Origin: Pseudoalteromonas aurantia
Lineage (GTDB): Bacteria; Pseudomonadota; Gammaproteobacteria; Enterobacterales; Alteromonadaceae
DNA: 64,000 bases
Assembly: GCF_005886875.1 (NCBI RefSeq)
Contig: NZ_PNBY01000013.1
Coordinates: 1-64,000, forward strand
Reading direction: 5' to 3'
In this document: positions 9,668 to 18,964 of the stretch, one piece after another
How positions within the stretch are numbered: the stretch's first letter is position 1
Layout: each line of letters opens with the position of its first letter
The notes under the pieces: generated by a model
The model's database searches: none
Told to the model about the DNA's origin: nothing
Seen by the model: the letters and a program-made list of their open reading frames with translations, nothing else
Translations under genes and position numbers: made by a program

Positions 9668-10085
9668 GTACAATAAGCAATAAAAAAGCAATTTTTTTGT
9701 TGATTTTTTTTTCGCGTTTTTTGTCTTGTTATTTTTTGAAAACATCTGTTATTCACTCGCCTTACGAAATACATATTTTGTAAAAAATAATACATAAAGT
9801 TACACAATTTCACATTGTTACCATAAAAATTAAATGTTCTCGCTACTCGCAGAGCTATGATGTAAATGGTTCGTCGTGGCAGTTGTATGTAGTTATTACA
9901 GGTATATATTAAAACTCCCATTTTTGTTGAATTTTAAAATCAATGTTGACCTATTGTTGCAACAAAGATTAGTATGTACGCGTTGTACTGTATCAGGCAC
10001 ATACATTGTGTAACCTAATACAATAAAAAATAAATCAAAAAAACAATGGCTTAAGAGTTATTTTTTAAGCTCCAGGGAGAAATAA
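9668..10085 (+). other. Long AT-rich intergenic region upstream of TonB receptor 2
   Basis: About 420 bases without a supported gene. An antisense frame exists here but is low-complexity and AT-rich. The right half contains the promoter and a palindrome described separately, and a leader of about 110 bases ending in a CAGGGAG ribosome binding site. No known riboswitch fold was recognised. Confidence 0.5.
9946..9975 (+). promoter_or_regulatory. Putative promoter of TonB receptor 2 with embedded palindrome
   Basis: TTGACC at 9946-9951 and TAGTAT at 9970-9975 are 18 bases apart. The spacer holds a perfect 12-base palindrome, TTGTTGCAACAA, at 9954-9965, positioned where a repressor would block RNA polymerase. 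The binding protein is unknown. Confidence 0.45.
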
Positions 10086-12848
10086 ATGCTAAATCATAAA
10101 GTTTCAAAGGCGGTTCGTTTAGCAATCGCATTTGGTGCGGCGTCATCTGCTGCATTTACAAGCACAGTATTCGCTGCAGAAGATGGTGCGAAAAAAGTAG
10201 AAAGAATTGAAGTAACGGGTTCTCGTATCAAGCGTACAGATATGGAAGGCGCGATGCCTGTAAGCTCTTTCTCTTTGGAAGATATTAAAGCGACAGGTGT
10301 ACCTACTTTAGAGCAATTTGTTGAACAACTACCTATTATTAGTGGTGGTAGTTATGGTTCAAGTACCAACAATGGTGGTACAGGTTTTGTTTCTATGAAC
10401 CTGCGTGGTTTAGGTGATGACCGTACATTGGTACTATTAAATGGTCGTCGTTTTAGTGGTGATATCAGCGTAATTCCAATGGCTGCGATTGCACGTGTTG
10501 ATGTACTACGTGACGGCGCTTCAACTATTTATGGTTCTGATGCAATCGCAGGTGTTGTTAACTTCATCACGACAAAAGATTACTCAGGTACAGAAATAGA
10601 ATTCCGTTATCAAGAAACCTCTGAAGGTGACGGCGAAACCGATTCAATTAGCTTTGTAACGGGTGTTGAAGGAGATAAAGGAAACCTGATATTATCAGTG
10701 GGTTATGATAAGCGTGAAGCGATCTACGGCAGTCAACGTGACTTTTCTTCATGTCCATATTTCGAAAGAGATACAAACGATGATGGCGTGAATGATGAAA
10801 CATTCTGTGCCGGTTCTTCAAGAACAACTCCATCGTCTTTTTCTTTGTCTGACGGTACTCGCGGTACCTTTATGAAAGCAGATGATGGTTCAGCTAGACC
10901 TCTTACAGCTGAAGACCGCTATAACTATGCTAGCTCAAGCATTTTATATCAACCACGTGAAAGTTATAATATTTTTGCCGCTGGTCGTTATGAGCTGTTA
11001 GATTCTGATTTTACAACGGTAGAGTTTTTCTCGGAGAATATGTTTACTCACCGTACTTCAGAACAACAAATGGCGCCTACAGCGACATTCTGGGGAATGA
11101 CAGTACCAGAATCTCATCCTGACAATACAATGGGTCAAGATGTATCAGCAACACGTCGTTTGACAGAAACAGGTGGCCGTAATTGGCAACGTGACGTTTA
11201 TGAATATCTTATTACATCAGGTTTCCAAGGCGAGCTAGATAATGGCTGGTTCTGGGATGTGAGCTACGGTGTTAACCACAGACGTCAAAACATTGAAGAG
11301 GATGGTCGTGTTCATCAAGAGCGTATCACCAATCTAGTCAATAAAGAAACGTGTGCAGCTGATGAATTATGTTCAGCAGCAGTGGCTGGCACGCCAAATG
11401 GTGTATGGAATCCGTTTGAAAAAGATACGCTAACTAAAGCTATGCAAGATTATGTGATTGTACCATTAACAAATACAACTATTTCAGAAGATACGCAATT
11501 ACAATTTAACCTGACGGGTGATTCGGGTGATTTTGAACTTCCAGCTGGTGCTGTAGCATGGGCTGTTGGTTATGAGCATTTATCAACTAGCTACAGAAAC
11601 ATCAAAGATGGCGCAGCAGGTTTAGGCCAAATTTACGGTGTTGCAGCTGGTGGTGCCGAAGGTAAGTACAATACAGAAGCAGCATATGTTGAAGTTAATA
11701 TTCCTCTTTTAGCCGACTTACCTTTTGCTGAGCGTTTAGACTTAACTGTAGCAACTCGTAGAACCGACGTTAGTACTATTGAAGATGCAGAGACAACAAG
11801 TAAAGTAGCTCTTGAGTGGCGCCCTAATTCAGAATTACTAGTTCGTGCTAATTACTCTGAAGGGTTCCGTACTCCTGGTATCGTAGATATGTTCCGTCCA
11901 AGAACTCAGTCTGCAAATACTTACTCAGATCCATGTGTTGACTTTGCGACGTCTGAATCAGCAACATTACGCGCAAACTGTCTTGCAGATGGTCTACCGC
12001 TTGATTGGGAACAAACAAATAGACAATCAGGTTCTTGGATTGGTGGAAGCCCTGATCTTGGCCCAGAAAAATCTGAAAGTGTTTCACTTGGTGTAGTTTG
12101 GTCTCCTGAGTTTATTGAAGGCTTCAGCATGACTCTAGACTATTATGACATTGCAATTGAGGAAGTTATTGGTGAGCTAGGTATAGGCACAATTGCTGCG
12201 GAATGTTATAACAGTGAGAACTTCTCATCACCTATGTGTGCTCAGATTAAAGGCCCTCAGGCATATGGTGCTTCAGGTAACGGCCCTCGTCGTGATTCAA
12301 CAGATTCATTAAGTGGTGTTGATTTAGCAACACAAAACTTAGGTTTCTTTGATTCTGAAGGGGTTGATTTCGATTTTGAATATAAACTAGCAGCATTAAG
12401 TGGCGATATTCGCTTTAAGCTAAGCGGTACATACTTACTAGACCATACTCATTTAGAAGCTGAAGGTTTAACTGCTTCTGATTTACTTGGTAAATATGGT
12501 AATGACGTAGCGAATGGTGGACGTGGTGCATTTAACAAAGTGCGTGCAAACTTCCGTACGAGCTACTCACAAGATGATTGGGGTCTATCGCACACCATTC
12601 AATACCAAAGTGCAGTTGATGACTTCGCTCCAGCTGATTCGAACTTATCGAACTCAGTCGATGCTATGATGTATCATGATGTATCAGGCTATTATCATGC
12701 ACATGATAACCTAAGCTTATCATTTGGTATTACCAACTTATTAGATCAAGATCCTGAATATGTAACGAATGGTGATAACCGTATGCTTATTCGTGTTCAT
12801 CGTCTAACAGGTCGTCAATACTTTGCAAAAGCAACCTTTAAGTTTTAA
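10086..12848 (+). CDS. TonB-dependent outer-membrane receptor (paralog 2)
   Basis: A 920-residue receptor with the same architecture as the one at 6799: near-identical signal peptide start (MLNHKVSKAVRLAIAFGA), TonB-box-like VERIEVTG, plug motifs LRGLGDDRTLVLLNGRR and DGASTIYGSDAIAGVVN, and a barrel that ends KATFKF. The first 80 residues are far more alike than the barrels, which suggests an old duplication followed by ligand divergence. It has its own promoter with a palindrome, so it is probably regulated separately. A GGGAGA site sits just ahead of the ATG. Substrate unknown. Confidence 0.93.
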   Translation: MLNHKVSKAVRLAIAFGAASSAAFTSTVFAAEDGAKKVERIEVTGSRIKRTDMEGAMPVSSFSLEDIKATGVPTLEQFVEQLPIISGGSYGSSTNNGGTGFVSMNLRGLGDDRTLVLLNGRRFSGDISVIPMAAIARVDVLRDGASTIYGSDAIAGVVNFITTKDYSGTEIEFRYQETSEGDGETDSISFVTGVEGDKGNLILSVGYDKREAIYGSQRDFSSCPYFERDTNDDGVNDETFCAGSSRTTPSSFSLSDGTRGTFMKADDGSARPLTAEDRYNYASSSILYQPRESYNIFAAGRYELLDSDFTTVEFFSENMFTHRTSEQQMAPTATFWGMTVPESHPDNTMGQDVSATRRLTETGGRNWQRDVYEYLITSGFQGELDNGWFWDVSYGVNHRRQNIEEDGRVHQERITNLVNKETCAADELCSAAVAGTPNGVWNPFEKDTLTKAMQDYVIVPLTNTTISEDTQLQFNLTGDSGDFELPAGAVAWAVGYEHLSTSYRNIKDGAAGLGQIYGVAAGGAEGKYNTEAAYVEVNIPLLADLPFAERLDLTVATRRTDVSTIEDAETTSKVALEWRPNSELLVRANYSEGFRTPGIVDMFRPRTQSANTYSDPCVDFATSESATLRANCLADGLPLDWEQTNRQSGSWIGGSPDLGPEKSESVSLGVVWSPEFIEGFSMTLDYYDIAIEEVIGELGIGTIAAECYNSENFSSPMCAQIKGPQAYGASGNGPRRDSTDSLSGVDLATQNLGFFDSEGVDFDFEYKLAALSGDIRFKLSGTYLLDHTHLEAEGLTASDLLGKYGNDVANGGRGAFNKVRANFRTSYSQDDWGLSHTIQYQSAVDDFAPADSNLSNSVDAMMYHDVSGYYHAHDNLSLSFGITNLLDQDPEYVTNGDNRMLIRVHRLTGRQYFAKATFKF

Positions 12849-12864
12849 GGTTGAATAATAAATA

Positions 12865-12890
12865 GGGGCTTACGAGCCCCTTTATTTTTT
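12865..12890 (+). terminator. Rho-independent terminator after TonB receptor 2
   Basis: GGGGCT and AGCCCC form a stem with a four-base loop (TACG), followed by TTTATTTTTT. It lies 17 bases after the receptor stop and just before the lipoprotein ribosome binding site. Confidence 0.8.
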
Positions 12891-12906
12891 CGAAGGAAAT
12901 GAAGAT

Positions 12907-13167
12907 ATGAAAAAACTATTATTAATCTCAACGATTGCCATTGTACTCAGTGGGTGTTCTTCAACGGACAGTAACTCAACAGCGAGCACTTCATCAGAAA
13001 ATAAACCAAAAAAAATTAAGATGAAATGTGAAGTCAGCTCAATGACAGGGTCAAAGTTAAAGCGTAAACGCTGCGAAGATGCCGCATATGCAGCACAAAA
13101 AAGAACAGAAGCCAAAAGGCTTATAAGGGAATCCATCGATAACGCTGCAGATTTAAGTGGACGTTAA
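12907..13167 (+). CDS. Small predicted lipoprotein
   Basis: An 86-residue protein with a lipoprotein signal peptide: a KK start, hydrophobic core and lipobox LSGC with the acceptor cysteine at residue 17. The mature part has a Ser/Thr-rich linker and a lysine/arginine-rich tail containing two cysteines (KMKCEVSS and KRKRCEDAA). I do not recognise a named family. The ATG follows an AAGGAAATGAAG stretch directly after the receptor terminator, so it is likely made from read-through or from its own weak promoter. A frame on the opposite strand overlaps it and is judged a shadow because it lacks a plausible start context. Confidence 0.75.
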   Translation: MKKLLLISTIAIVLSGCSSTDSNSTASTSSENKPKKIKMKCEVSSMTGSKLKRKRCEDAAYAAQKRTEAKRLIRESIDNAADLSGR

Positions 13168-13193
13168 TCACTAGCATAACGCTTGAGAAACTC

Positions 13194-13227
13194 CTTGCAT
13201 AAGTTATTTCTGCATGATTTATGCAAG
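13194..13227. terminator. Hairpin between convergent genes
   Basis: CTTGCATAA at 13194-13202 pairs perfectly with TTATGCAAG at 13219-13227 around a 16-base loop, between the lipoprotein gene and the end of the convergent helicase gene. The T-tract is poor (ATTATTTTAT), so function as a bidirectional terminator is only probable. Confidence 0.45.
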
Positions 13228-13228
13228 A

Positions 13229-15559
13229 TTATTTTATATCAATAACCCGACTGGCTTTTTTGTAGCGAATTTTAAACCCTTGCCATGCTGGCAGCTCCCA
13301 CCGTTTAGGTACCTCTTTTCTTTTTCCGCTCACATATTCTAACGTAATTCTTTTCGCCATGAATTGATAATTAATATTTAGACTAAGTTCATTGAGATGA
13401 ACCTCTATTGGGTATTTTTCTATAAATGGTTCAATAAGCCAAGGTTCTAACCTGGTGTAGAATAGGTCTTCTGCTTCAATGAGTGCTAAATCACTTTGTT
13501 CTGTTATGCCTAATGACTGTAACGTATGTAATATATATTCTTTTTTTTCTGGTAGTTTGTGCTCTATATCATGCGCTTGATTGTATAACTCATGGTACTT
13601 TAAAGCATCATGAATTTGCTTTCCTGCTGGCGCGAAAAGCAGCCCTTGTACGATAAGTTCACAACATGCGGTAATAAGTTGTGGGCCTTGTGCTGCTACT
13701 TTTTTACTCTCTAGTGTTACTCCTGCATAGGTATATAGCGAATTAATAAAAATAACATTATCAATGACCTCTGGTGATTCACTAAGGTATGTTCCCAAAG
13801 ATAACTTTTTAATTATGGCGATATTTACAGGTGCATTCAGTGTGGCTAAGGTGTTTGACTGCTTAGTGCCTTGACCAGCTAAAGCATACGTGTCGAGTAC
13901 TAGCATCGCCTTGCTTTTATCGTCAATGCGAGAGGATTTTGAGAGCACCACTTCACTGAGCCCATTGCCAAATCCCCCCCTTTTATTATTACGTTTTATG
14001 AAAACGTAATTAGGTCTTGCTGCTGCAATCGACTCCACCAGTAGGTTATGATCATAACTTGCGGCATACTTTAATTCTGGTAACGCAAATGTACTTCGTA
14101 ATAACTCACTAAATTGCTTCGCTTCTTGAAAGGCATCTAATGCGATATCAATAGTCGATATTTGTTCACGCATAATCGCTATGACAAGCTCGAGATCACA
14201 GCGGTTAGGTAAGAGAATATTTATCTGTTCAAGTAAATCTTGTTGCGTAGGTAAGTGATAAATACGTGCAGGGACACTCATTATTGCAACAACATCGATC
14301 ATAGCTTGCATGAGTGAGGACGTTGGCATGGAATGAATTAAGTGAGCGAGCGTGGCATCTATTGGTAAAGGATAAAGGGCTTTACCATACTCTGTGGCTA
14401 CGCCGGTTGCAGCAAGTGCCCCGATAGAATTTAACAGCGATATTGCTGAGGCTTTTGACTTTTCAGGTAAGGGATCAATAAAGCTTAGCGATTTGATCCC
14501 ATCACTGGAGCATGCAGCAGCGAGTACGAGTTCTGTTAAATTTTCTCTATTTACTTCAGGAGGCGTCGATTTAATTAAAGGTGCATGTTGGCCATAAAGA
14601 CGAATACATAGTCCATGTTGAGTTCGCCCAGCACGCCCTAGCCGTTGCTTTGCTGAATCAATGCTGATAGCGTCTAGCCCAAGCACTGTTTTTGAGCCTC
14701 TTAAATGTGTTCGTCGCTCTAAGCCTGAGTCAATCACACAGCTAATATTTGGTATTGTTAGCGACGTTTCGGCGACGTTAGTCGCAAAAATCAGTCTTTG
14801 CTGTGATTGTACTGATAAGGCCAATACTTGTTGTTGTGCCGAGCAACCACCATATAAACTCACGACAAGTGTATTTAACTTCTTTGCTGCAGCCGCACAA
14901 GCTTGTATTTCTGCCTTTCCGGGCAAAAAGATGAGTATGTCACCTGGTGTTTTTAGTATTGCTTGCTGACAGGTATTAATAACGCGTTCGGCTAACTGTT
15001 CTTTGCTAGGCATCGCTCGGCTATTATTTGCAATGAATTGCTCATCGACTGGATACATACTGCCTTCACTATGGAGTATTTTCGCATTTAAGTAAGAGGC
15101 CAATTGCGCTGTATTTAATGTGGCAGATGTAACAATCAGACGATGCTGATCATGCTGTTTTAGCATTGCTAGCAACAAGTCCATATCCCAGCGTCGCTCA
15201 TGAAATTCATCAAGCATAACAATGTTAAACTCATGGAGTTTATCTTCAAAAAACCATCGTAGTGCAACACCAGGAGTAACAAAGACAACTTCGGTGTTTT
15301 CGCTGCGGTGGCTTTCAAAGCGGATGGCGTAGCCAATTCTTTCGCCAACGGGCTGTGAACTTTGCTGGGCTAAATATTCAGCCAAAGACGTGCAGGCTAT
15401 GCGCCTTGGTTCAATGACGAGGACTCTACCTGATTGACTGGCCCACAAGGGCAAGCAGGTTGACTTACCTGAACCGGTTGCTGCGCTTACAATGACATCT
15501 GAGTGGGTAATGGTGCTCAAAAATTCCAGTTTGATCGCTTCAATAGGCAAGTGAGTCAT
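13229..15559 (-). CDS. hrpB: HrpB-type DEAH-box ATP-dependent helicase
   Basis: A 776-residue helicase. Walker A (ATGSGKST) lies near residue 24-31, the DEFH box is in MLDEFHERRWDMDLLL, motif III is TSATLN, and the C-terminal helicase domain has ATNVAETSLTIPNISCVIDSG and QRLGRAGR. These fit the HrpB branch of DEAH helicases, whose cellular role is poorly defined. I chose the ATG at 15559 because the product then begins MTHLPIEAI, which lines up with E. coli HrpB (MSSLPVAAV); the frame extends 75 bases further upstream with no family similarity. The C-terminal third is less typical of the family, ending shortly after a WELPAWQGFKIRY motif. Confidence 0.88.
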   Translation of the reverse strand: MTHLPIEAIKLEFLSTITHSDVIVSAATGSGKSTCLPLWASQSGRVLVIEPRRIACTSLAEYLAQQSSQPVGERIGYAIRFESHRSENTEVVFVTPGVALRWFFEDKLHEFNIVMLDEFHERRWDMDLLLAMLKQHDQHRLIVTSATLNTAQLASYLNAKILHSEGSMYPVDEQFIANNSRAMPSKEQLAERVINTCQQAILKTPGDILIFLPGKAEIQACAAAAKKLNTLVVSLYGGCSAQQQVLALSVQSQQRLIFATNVAETSLTIPNISCVIDSGLERRTHLRGSKTVLGLDAISIDSAKQRLGRAGRTQHGLCIRLYGQHAPLIKSTPPEVNRENLTELVLAAACSSDGIKSLSFIDPLPEKSKASAISLLNSIGALAATGVATEYGKALYPLPIDATLAHLIHSMPTSSLMQAMIDVVAIMSVPARIYHLPTQQDLLEQINILLPNRCDLELVIAIMREQISTIDIALDAFQEAKQFSELLRSTFALPELKYAASYDHNLLVESIAAARPNYVFIKRNNKRGGFGNGLSEVVLSKSSRIDDKSKAMLVLDTYALAGQGTKQSNTLATLNAPVNIAIIKKLSLGTYLSESPEVIDNVIFINSLYTYAGVTLESKKVAAQGPQLITACCELIVQGLLFAPAGKQIHDALKYHELYNQAHDIEHKLPEKKEYILHTLQSLGITEQSDLALIEAEDLFYTRLEPWLIEPFIEKYPIEVHLNELSLNINYQFMAKRITLEYVSGKRKEVPKRWELPAWQGFKIRYKKASRVIDIK

Positions 15560-15670
15560 GATAAATCTTTTGTTTTTTAGCGTGTGAGTGTGCCTTGATT
15601 TTATCAAATACATATTGAAAACACTGCAGTTCATACCAACTTAATTTAAAAAGGTGATTAAGTATTCAAT

Positions 15671-16510
15671 ATGATAATTAACAGTGTTTTATTGCTTGCA
15701 TTGGGTGTGTTTGTGCTGGTTTATTGGCGTTGGAGTATGATCCAACACTCTATATGGAAGAGAAAATACCACGCGCATGGCTTATCGCGTAACGATAAAG
15801 CGGTGCTACTTAAGTACATGTCGATTTATCGGCATATGACGGATAAAGACAGGGCTTCATTAGAGCGCCATATTGTCTGGTTTTTAGGTGAAAAGCGTAT
15901 TCTTGGTCGTGATGGACTTAAAGTAAATCGGGCAATGGAATTGGTGGTTGCGGCAGACGCGTGTTTACTCGTATTGAATAAACCATGGCCACTATATCCA
16001 AATGTTAAAGAGGTACTACTTTACCCCAGCAGTTATTACGTTCCTCACACAAGCAAAGATGGTGCTGGGTTAGTGAACTACCATACCTCTATAAGGCAAG
16101 GTGAGTCTTGGCCTGGCGGAACTTTAGTATTGAGCTGGCATGATGTTTTGGAAGGAAACCGTTTACCTGGTGATGGCCATAATTTGGTTTTTCATGAGTT
16201 TGCTCATCAATTAGATCAACAAACGGGCCAAACTAACGGCACGCCGGCACTCATCAGCCGTGAACAGTACACACATTGGGCGAAGGTGTTTCAACGCGCA
16301 TATAGTAATTTAAAAAGTCACGTTGCGTATCAAATGCCACATGTGATCCACAGTTATGGTGCAACCAATGAAGCGGAGTTTTTTGCGGTAGTAACAGAAA
16401 CATTCATTGAAAAGCCCGCTGAACTTAAAAGCTACGACCCTGAGCTTTTTTCGTTACTATGCCAGTACTATCAGTTTAATCCTAGCGATTGGGCTAAGTC
16501 CTTTGAATAG
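15671..16510 (+). CDS. mtfA: MtfA-type zinc peptidase (M90 family)
   Basis: A 279-residue protein with an N-terminal membrane anchor (about residues 5-22) and the zinc motif HEFAH near residues 175-179; the downstream glutamate of NEAEFFAVVTETF is the expected third ligand. E. coli MtfA is 265 residues, acts as an aminopeptidase and inactivates the glucose repressor Mlc. No Mlc or ptsG is in this window, so its target here is unknown, and the membrane anchor differs from the soluble E. coli protein. It is divergent from hrpB with an intergenic gap of about 110 bases. Confidence 0.88.
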   Translation: MIINSVLLLALGVFVLVYWRWSMIQHSIWKRKYHAHGLSRNDKAVLLKYMSIYRHMTDKDRASLERHIVWFLGEKRILGRDGLKVNRAMELVVAADACLLVLNKPWPLYPNVKEVLLYPSSYYVPHTSKDGAGLVNYHTSIRQGESWPGGTLVLSWHDVLEGNRLPGDGHNLVFHEFAHQLDQQTGQTNGTPALISREQYTHWAKVFQRAYSNLKSHVAYQMPHVIHSYGATNEAEFFAVVTETFIEKPAELKSYDPELFSLLCQYYQFNPSDWAKSFE

Positions 16511-16610
16511 GCCTAGATAAGTGCAAATTTTGGGTGTTGGTGGTACTTTTCTGGCAATATTTTCGTTATTTTGTTGCTATAGGTACAACAAAATAACAGG
16601 GTTAAGAATC

Positions 16611-17140
16611 ATGAAGCAGTATTTATTAAGCGCACTTGCGCTTGGGGTCTCGCTTACCTGCATGGTACAAGCTGCAACAGTTAATCAACTTACGCAATGG
16701 CAAGTTGATACACCGCCGGGTGAGTTCATAGGCGCTAAAATATCGGTAGAACAGGGACATGGATGAACGTGATGTGAGTCCTGATGGTGCATCACTGGTT
16801 TTTGATTTAGGTGTTAGTGAGCTTAGGTACACATGGTCAACGGGAAGGGCTGGCTGCACATTGGGAAATTTGGATGTTCGCCCAAGGGAGAATGTCACCG
16901 CTTCAAGCAATTGGTGCAGCAACTCTGGAACCGGCTCAGTATGTTGGCTTAGATCAACATATAGGGTCGATTGAAATGGGCAAGCTTGCCGATTTAGTGG
17001 TGGTTAATGGTGATCTATTAAAGAACATTCGTGATACAGATAAAATCTCTTATACCATGATCAATGGGCGGTTGTTTGATGCAGCAACCATGCAGGAGGT
17101 AGGTAAAAAACCTCGCGCTAAATTGTATTTTGAAGAGTAA
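16611..17140 (+). pseudogene. Remnant of a secreted amidohydrolase, mostly deleted
   Basis: The 5' part encodes a signal peptide (MKQYLLSALALGVSLTCMVQA) followed by WQVDTPPGEF and, after one-base frameshifts near 16755 and 16770, MNV, DVSPDGASLVFDL. This matches the start of the large TolB-propeller plus amidohydrolase proteins of marine gammaproteobacteria. From about 16811 another frame continues with the C-terminal end of that family: SLGTHGQREGLAAHWEIWMF, GSIEMGKLADLVVVNGD and YTMINGRLFDAATM. The intact proteins are about 1000 residues as I recall, so most of the gene, including the propeller repeats and catalytic metal site, is gone. It is not functional as drawn. Confidence 0.8.
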
Positions 17141-17210
17141 TTAGTGCGTTAAAAGCACGTCCCACTATTTAGAGAGGCTTCTCAGTACAGACAATGTGTC
17201 ACTGTGTATC

Positions 17211-17972
17211 TTATACATTGAGCAGGCGTTGCGTTACTTTTGATTGTGGCTTTGCAAAAATAGCCGCTGTATTACCGTACTCAACAATCTTGCCTCTGCT
17301 GAGTACTAACAGTTGGTCGCTCATATGTTTCACTAAACTCAAGTGATGGGTGATCAAAATAAAGCTTAGACCCGAGTCTTTTTGTAGCTTTAATAATAAG
17401 TTAACGGTTTGCGCTCTGACTGATGGGTCTAAAGACGAGAGAGCTTCGTCGAGTACAACAACTTTAGGGTCTAAAATGAGTGCTCTAGCTAATGCAACCC
17501 GTTGTAGTTGGCCCCCACTAAACATATGTGGGTAGTATTGATAATGCTCACCAAGTAATCCAACGCGGCTCAAAGTGAGCTTGATTTTTTTATCACGCTG
17601 CGAGGACGTTAAATTTGTATTGTATTTCAAGCAGTCATCTAGCATGTCACCGATGGTTAAACCTGGGTTTAATGAGCGGGTAGGATCTTGAAAAATCATG
17701 CGAATATGACGACACTGATTCTTTCTTACCCCATTGTCTTCAATGGTTTTTCCGTCTAATAGTATTTGTCCACAATCGGCAGCATCGGCACCAGCGAGTA
17801 ATTTTGCAAGGGTGCTTTTGCCTGAACCCGCCTCCCCAATAACGGCCAATGTTTCACCGGGACCCACAGCGAATGAAATATCTCTTAGTACCGCAATATG
17901 CTTACGCTTAAAAATGCCCGCTCTACTTTGAAAAGACTTACTTAATGCTTGAACTTTTAAGACGGGCTGCAT
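17211..17972 (-). CDS. sapF: Peptide ABC transporter ATPase SapF
   Basis: A 253-residue ABC ATPase. Walker A is GEAGSGKST, the signature is FSGGQLQRVALARAL, Walker B is VVLDEALSSLD, and the switch histidine is in ILITHHLSLV. I chose the ATG at 17972, which has AAGGA eight bases upstream and gives MQPVLKVQALSK; a longer frame to 18005 lies within sapD. It overlaps sapD by 16 bases. SapD and SapF energise the SapBC permease, which takes up peptides, including host-type antimicrobial peptides in pathogens, and in E. coli SapD also affects Trk potassium uptake. It is the last gene of the operon. Confidence 0.9.
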   Translation of the reverse strand: MQPVLKVQALSKSFQSRAGIFKRKHIAVLRDISFAVGPGETLAVIGEAGSGKSTLAKLLAGADAADCGQILLDGKTIEDNGVRKNQCRHIRMIFQDPTRSLNPGLTIGDMLDDCLKYNTNLTSSQRDKKIKLTLSRVGLLGEHYQYYPHMFSGGQLQRVALARALILDPKVVVLDEALSSLDPSVRAQTVNLLLKLQKDSGLSFILITHHLSLVKHMSDQLLVLSRGKIVEYGNTAAIFAKPQSKVTQRLLNV

Positions 17973-18964
17973 TTGGACTTTTCCTTTAACAGAGGGAAAT
18001 GACATGCATAAGCATGGCCATGACTTTTACTTTGAAGAGGTGTAACGACACATTGTTTTTGTGCTTGCGGGCAGCGTGGTCCTAACCGACAGCCTATTGG
18101 TAAATGCTGCAAAGGCGGAATGGTGCCCTTTAGTGCATAAAAAGGTTCTTTGTGCGCTAGGCCTTGTGCGTAATCAGGTAAACTTTTTACTAAGGCTTGT
18201 GTGTATGGGTGTAAAGGTTCATAAAAAACCTTTTGCGTAGGACCTGCTTCAACCATTTGCCCACAATATAAAACGTGCATGGCATGAGACCAGTCTGTGA
18301 TCTCTTCAAGCTCATGGGAGATCATGAGTACTGACATGTTCTTAAGTTGGTTTAAGCTTTTCAGTAATCGAAAAATTTGTGCGCGCGTCGTACTTTCTAA
18401 TGCTGTCGTCGGCTCATCGGCGATTAACAGTTTAGGGTTTCTGGCAATGGCCATGGCAATCATGACCTTTTGGCATACTCCTTCAGAAAGTTCATGAGGG
18501 TAGCTGCTAGCAACCCGAATATGTTCTCGGATCCCCACTTTATGCAGGAGAGCTTTGACCTTTTCTTTACGCTCCGTATTGCGACGGAAAAACCCTTTTT
18601 TAAAGGTGTCATCGGGTAATGACTCAGCCACTTGTTCAAATATTTTAGCGGTAGGGTCTAGGCTACGACTGGGTTCTTGATAGATCATAGCCATATCTCT
18701 GCTAACTATCTTTCTGCGTTTTTCAGAGCTTAAGCGCATTAGGTCAACACCTTGCCAATGCATACGATCTGCGGTCACGGTCCAGCGGGAGTTTAAAACG
18801 CCTACGATGGCTTTGGCGATTAGGCTTTTTCCCGAGCCAGACTCACCAACCAGTGCATGCACTTCACCTTCTTTAAGGCTGAGGTTTACTTTATCAACCG
18901 CTCTTATCACACCGTCTTCAGTGTGCAGCTCTATGATTAAGTTACGTATGTCGAGTAATTGCAT
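17957..18964 (-). CDS. sapD: Peptide ABC transporter ATPase SapD
   Basis: A 335-residue ABC ATPase of the oligopeptide type. Walker A is GESGSGKSL near residue 37-45, the signature region reads LSEGVCQKVMIAMAIA (a variant of LSGG), Walker B is LLIADEPTTALE, and the C-terminus has the oligopeptide/dipeptide ABC domain ending with clustered cysteines (CRLGPRCPQAQKQC). The ATG overlaps the sapC stop by one base (TAATG). The LSEG substitution in the signature is also common in SapD as I recall. It pairs with SapF. Confidence 0.9.
   Translation of the reverse strand: MQLLDIRNLIIELHTEDGVIRAVDKVNLSLKEGEVHALVGESGSGKSLIAKAIVGVLNSRWTVTADRMHWQGVDLMRLSSEKRRKIVSRDMAMIYQEPSRSLDPTAKIFEQVAESLPDDTFKKGFFRRNTERKEKVKALLHKVGIREHIRVASSYPHELSEGVCQKVMIAMAIARNPKLLIADEPTTALESTTRAQIFRLLKSLNQLKNMSVLMISHELEEITDWSHAMHVLYCGQMVEAGPTQKVFYEPLHPYTQALVKSLPDYAQGLAHKEPFYALKGTIPPLQHLPIGCRLGPRCPQAQKQCVVTPLQSKSHGHAYACHFPLLKEKSKCSPS

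Noticed and set aside
9646-9921. Minus-strand open frame of 91 codons
   Set aside because: It starts in the upstream region of TonB receptor 2 and ends in the terminator of receptor 1, with poly-lysine/asparagine low complexity typical of AT-rich non-coding DNA.
12882-13136. Minus-strand frame opposite the small lipoprotein
   Set aside because: The plus strand has a clean lipobox and ribosome binding site; the antisense frame has neither.
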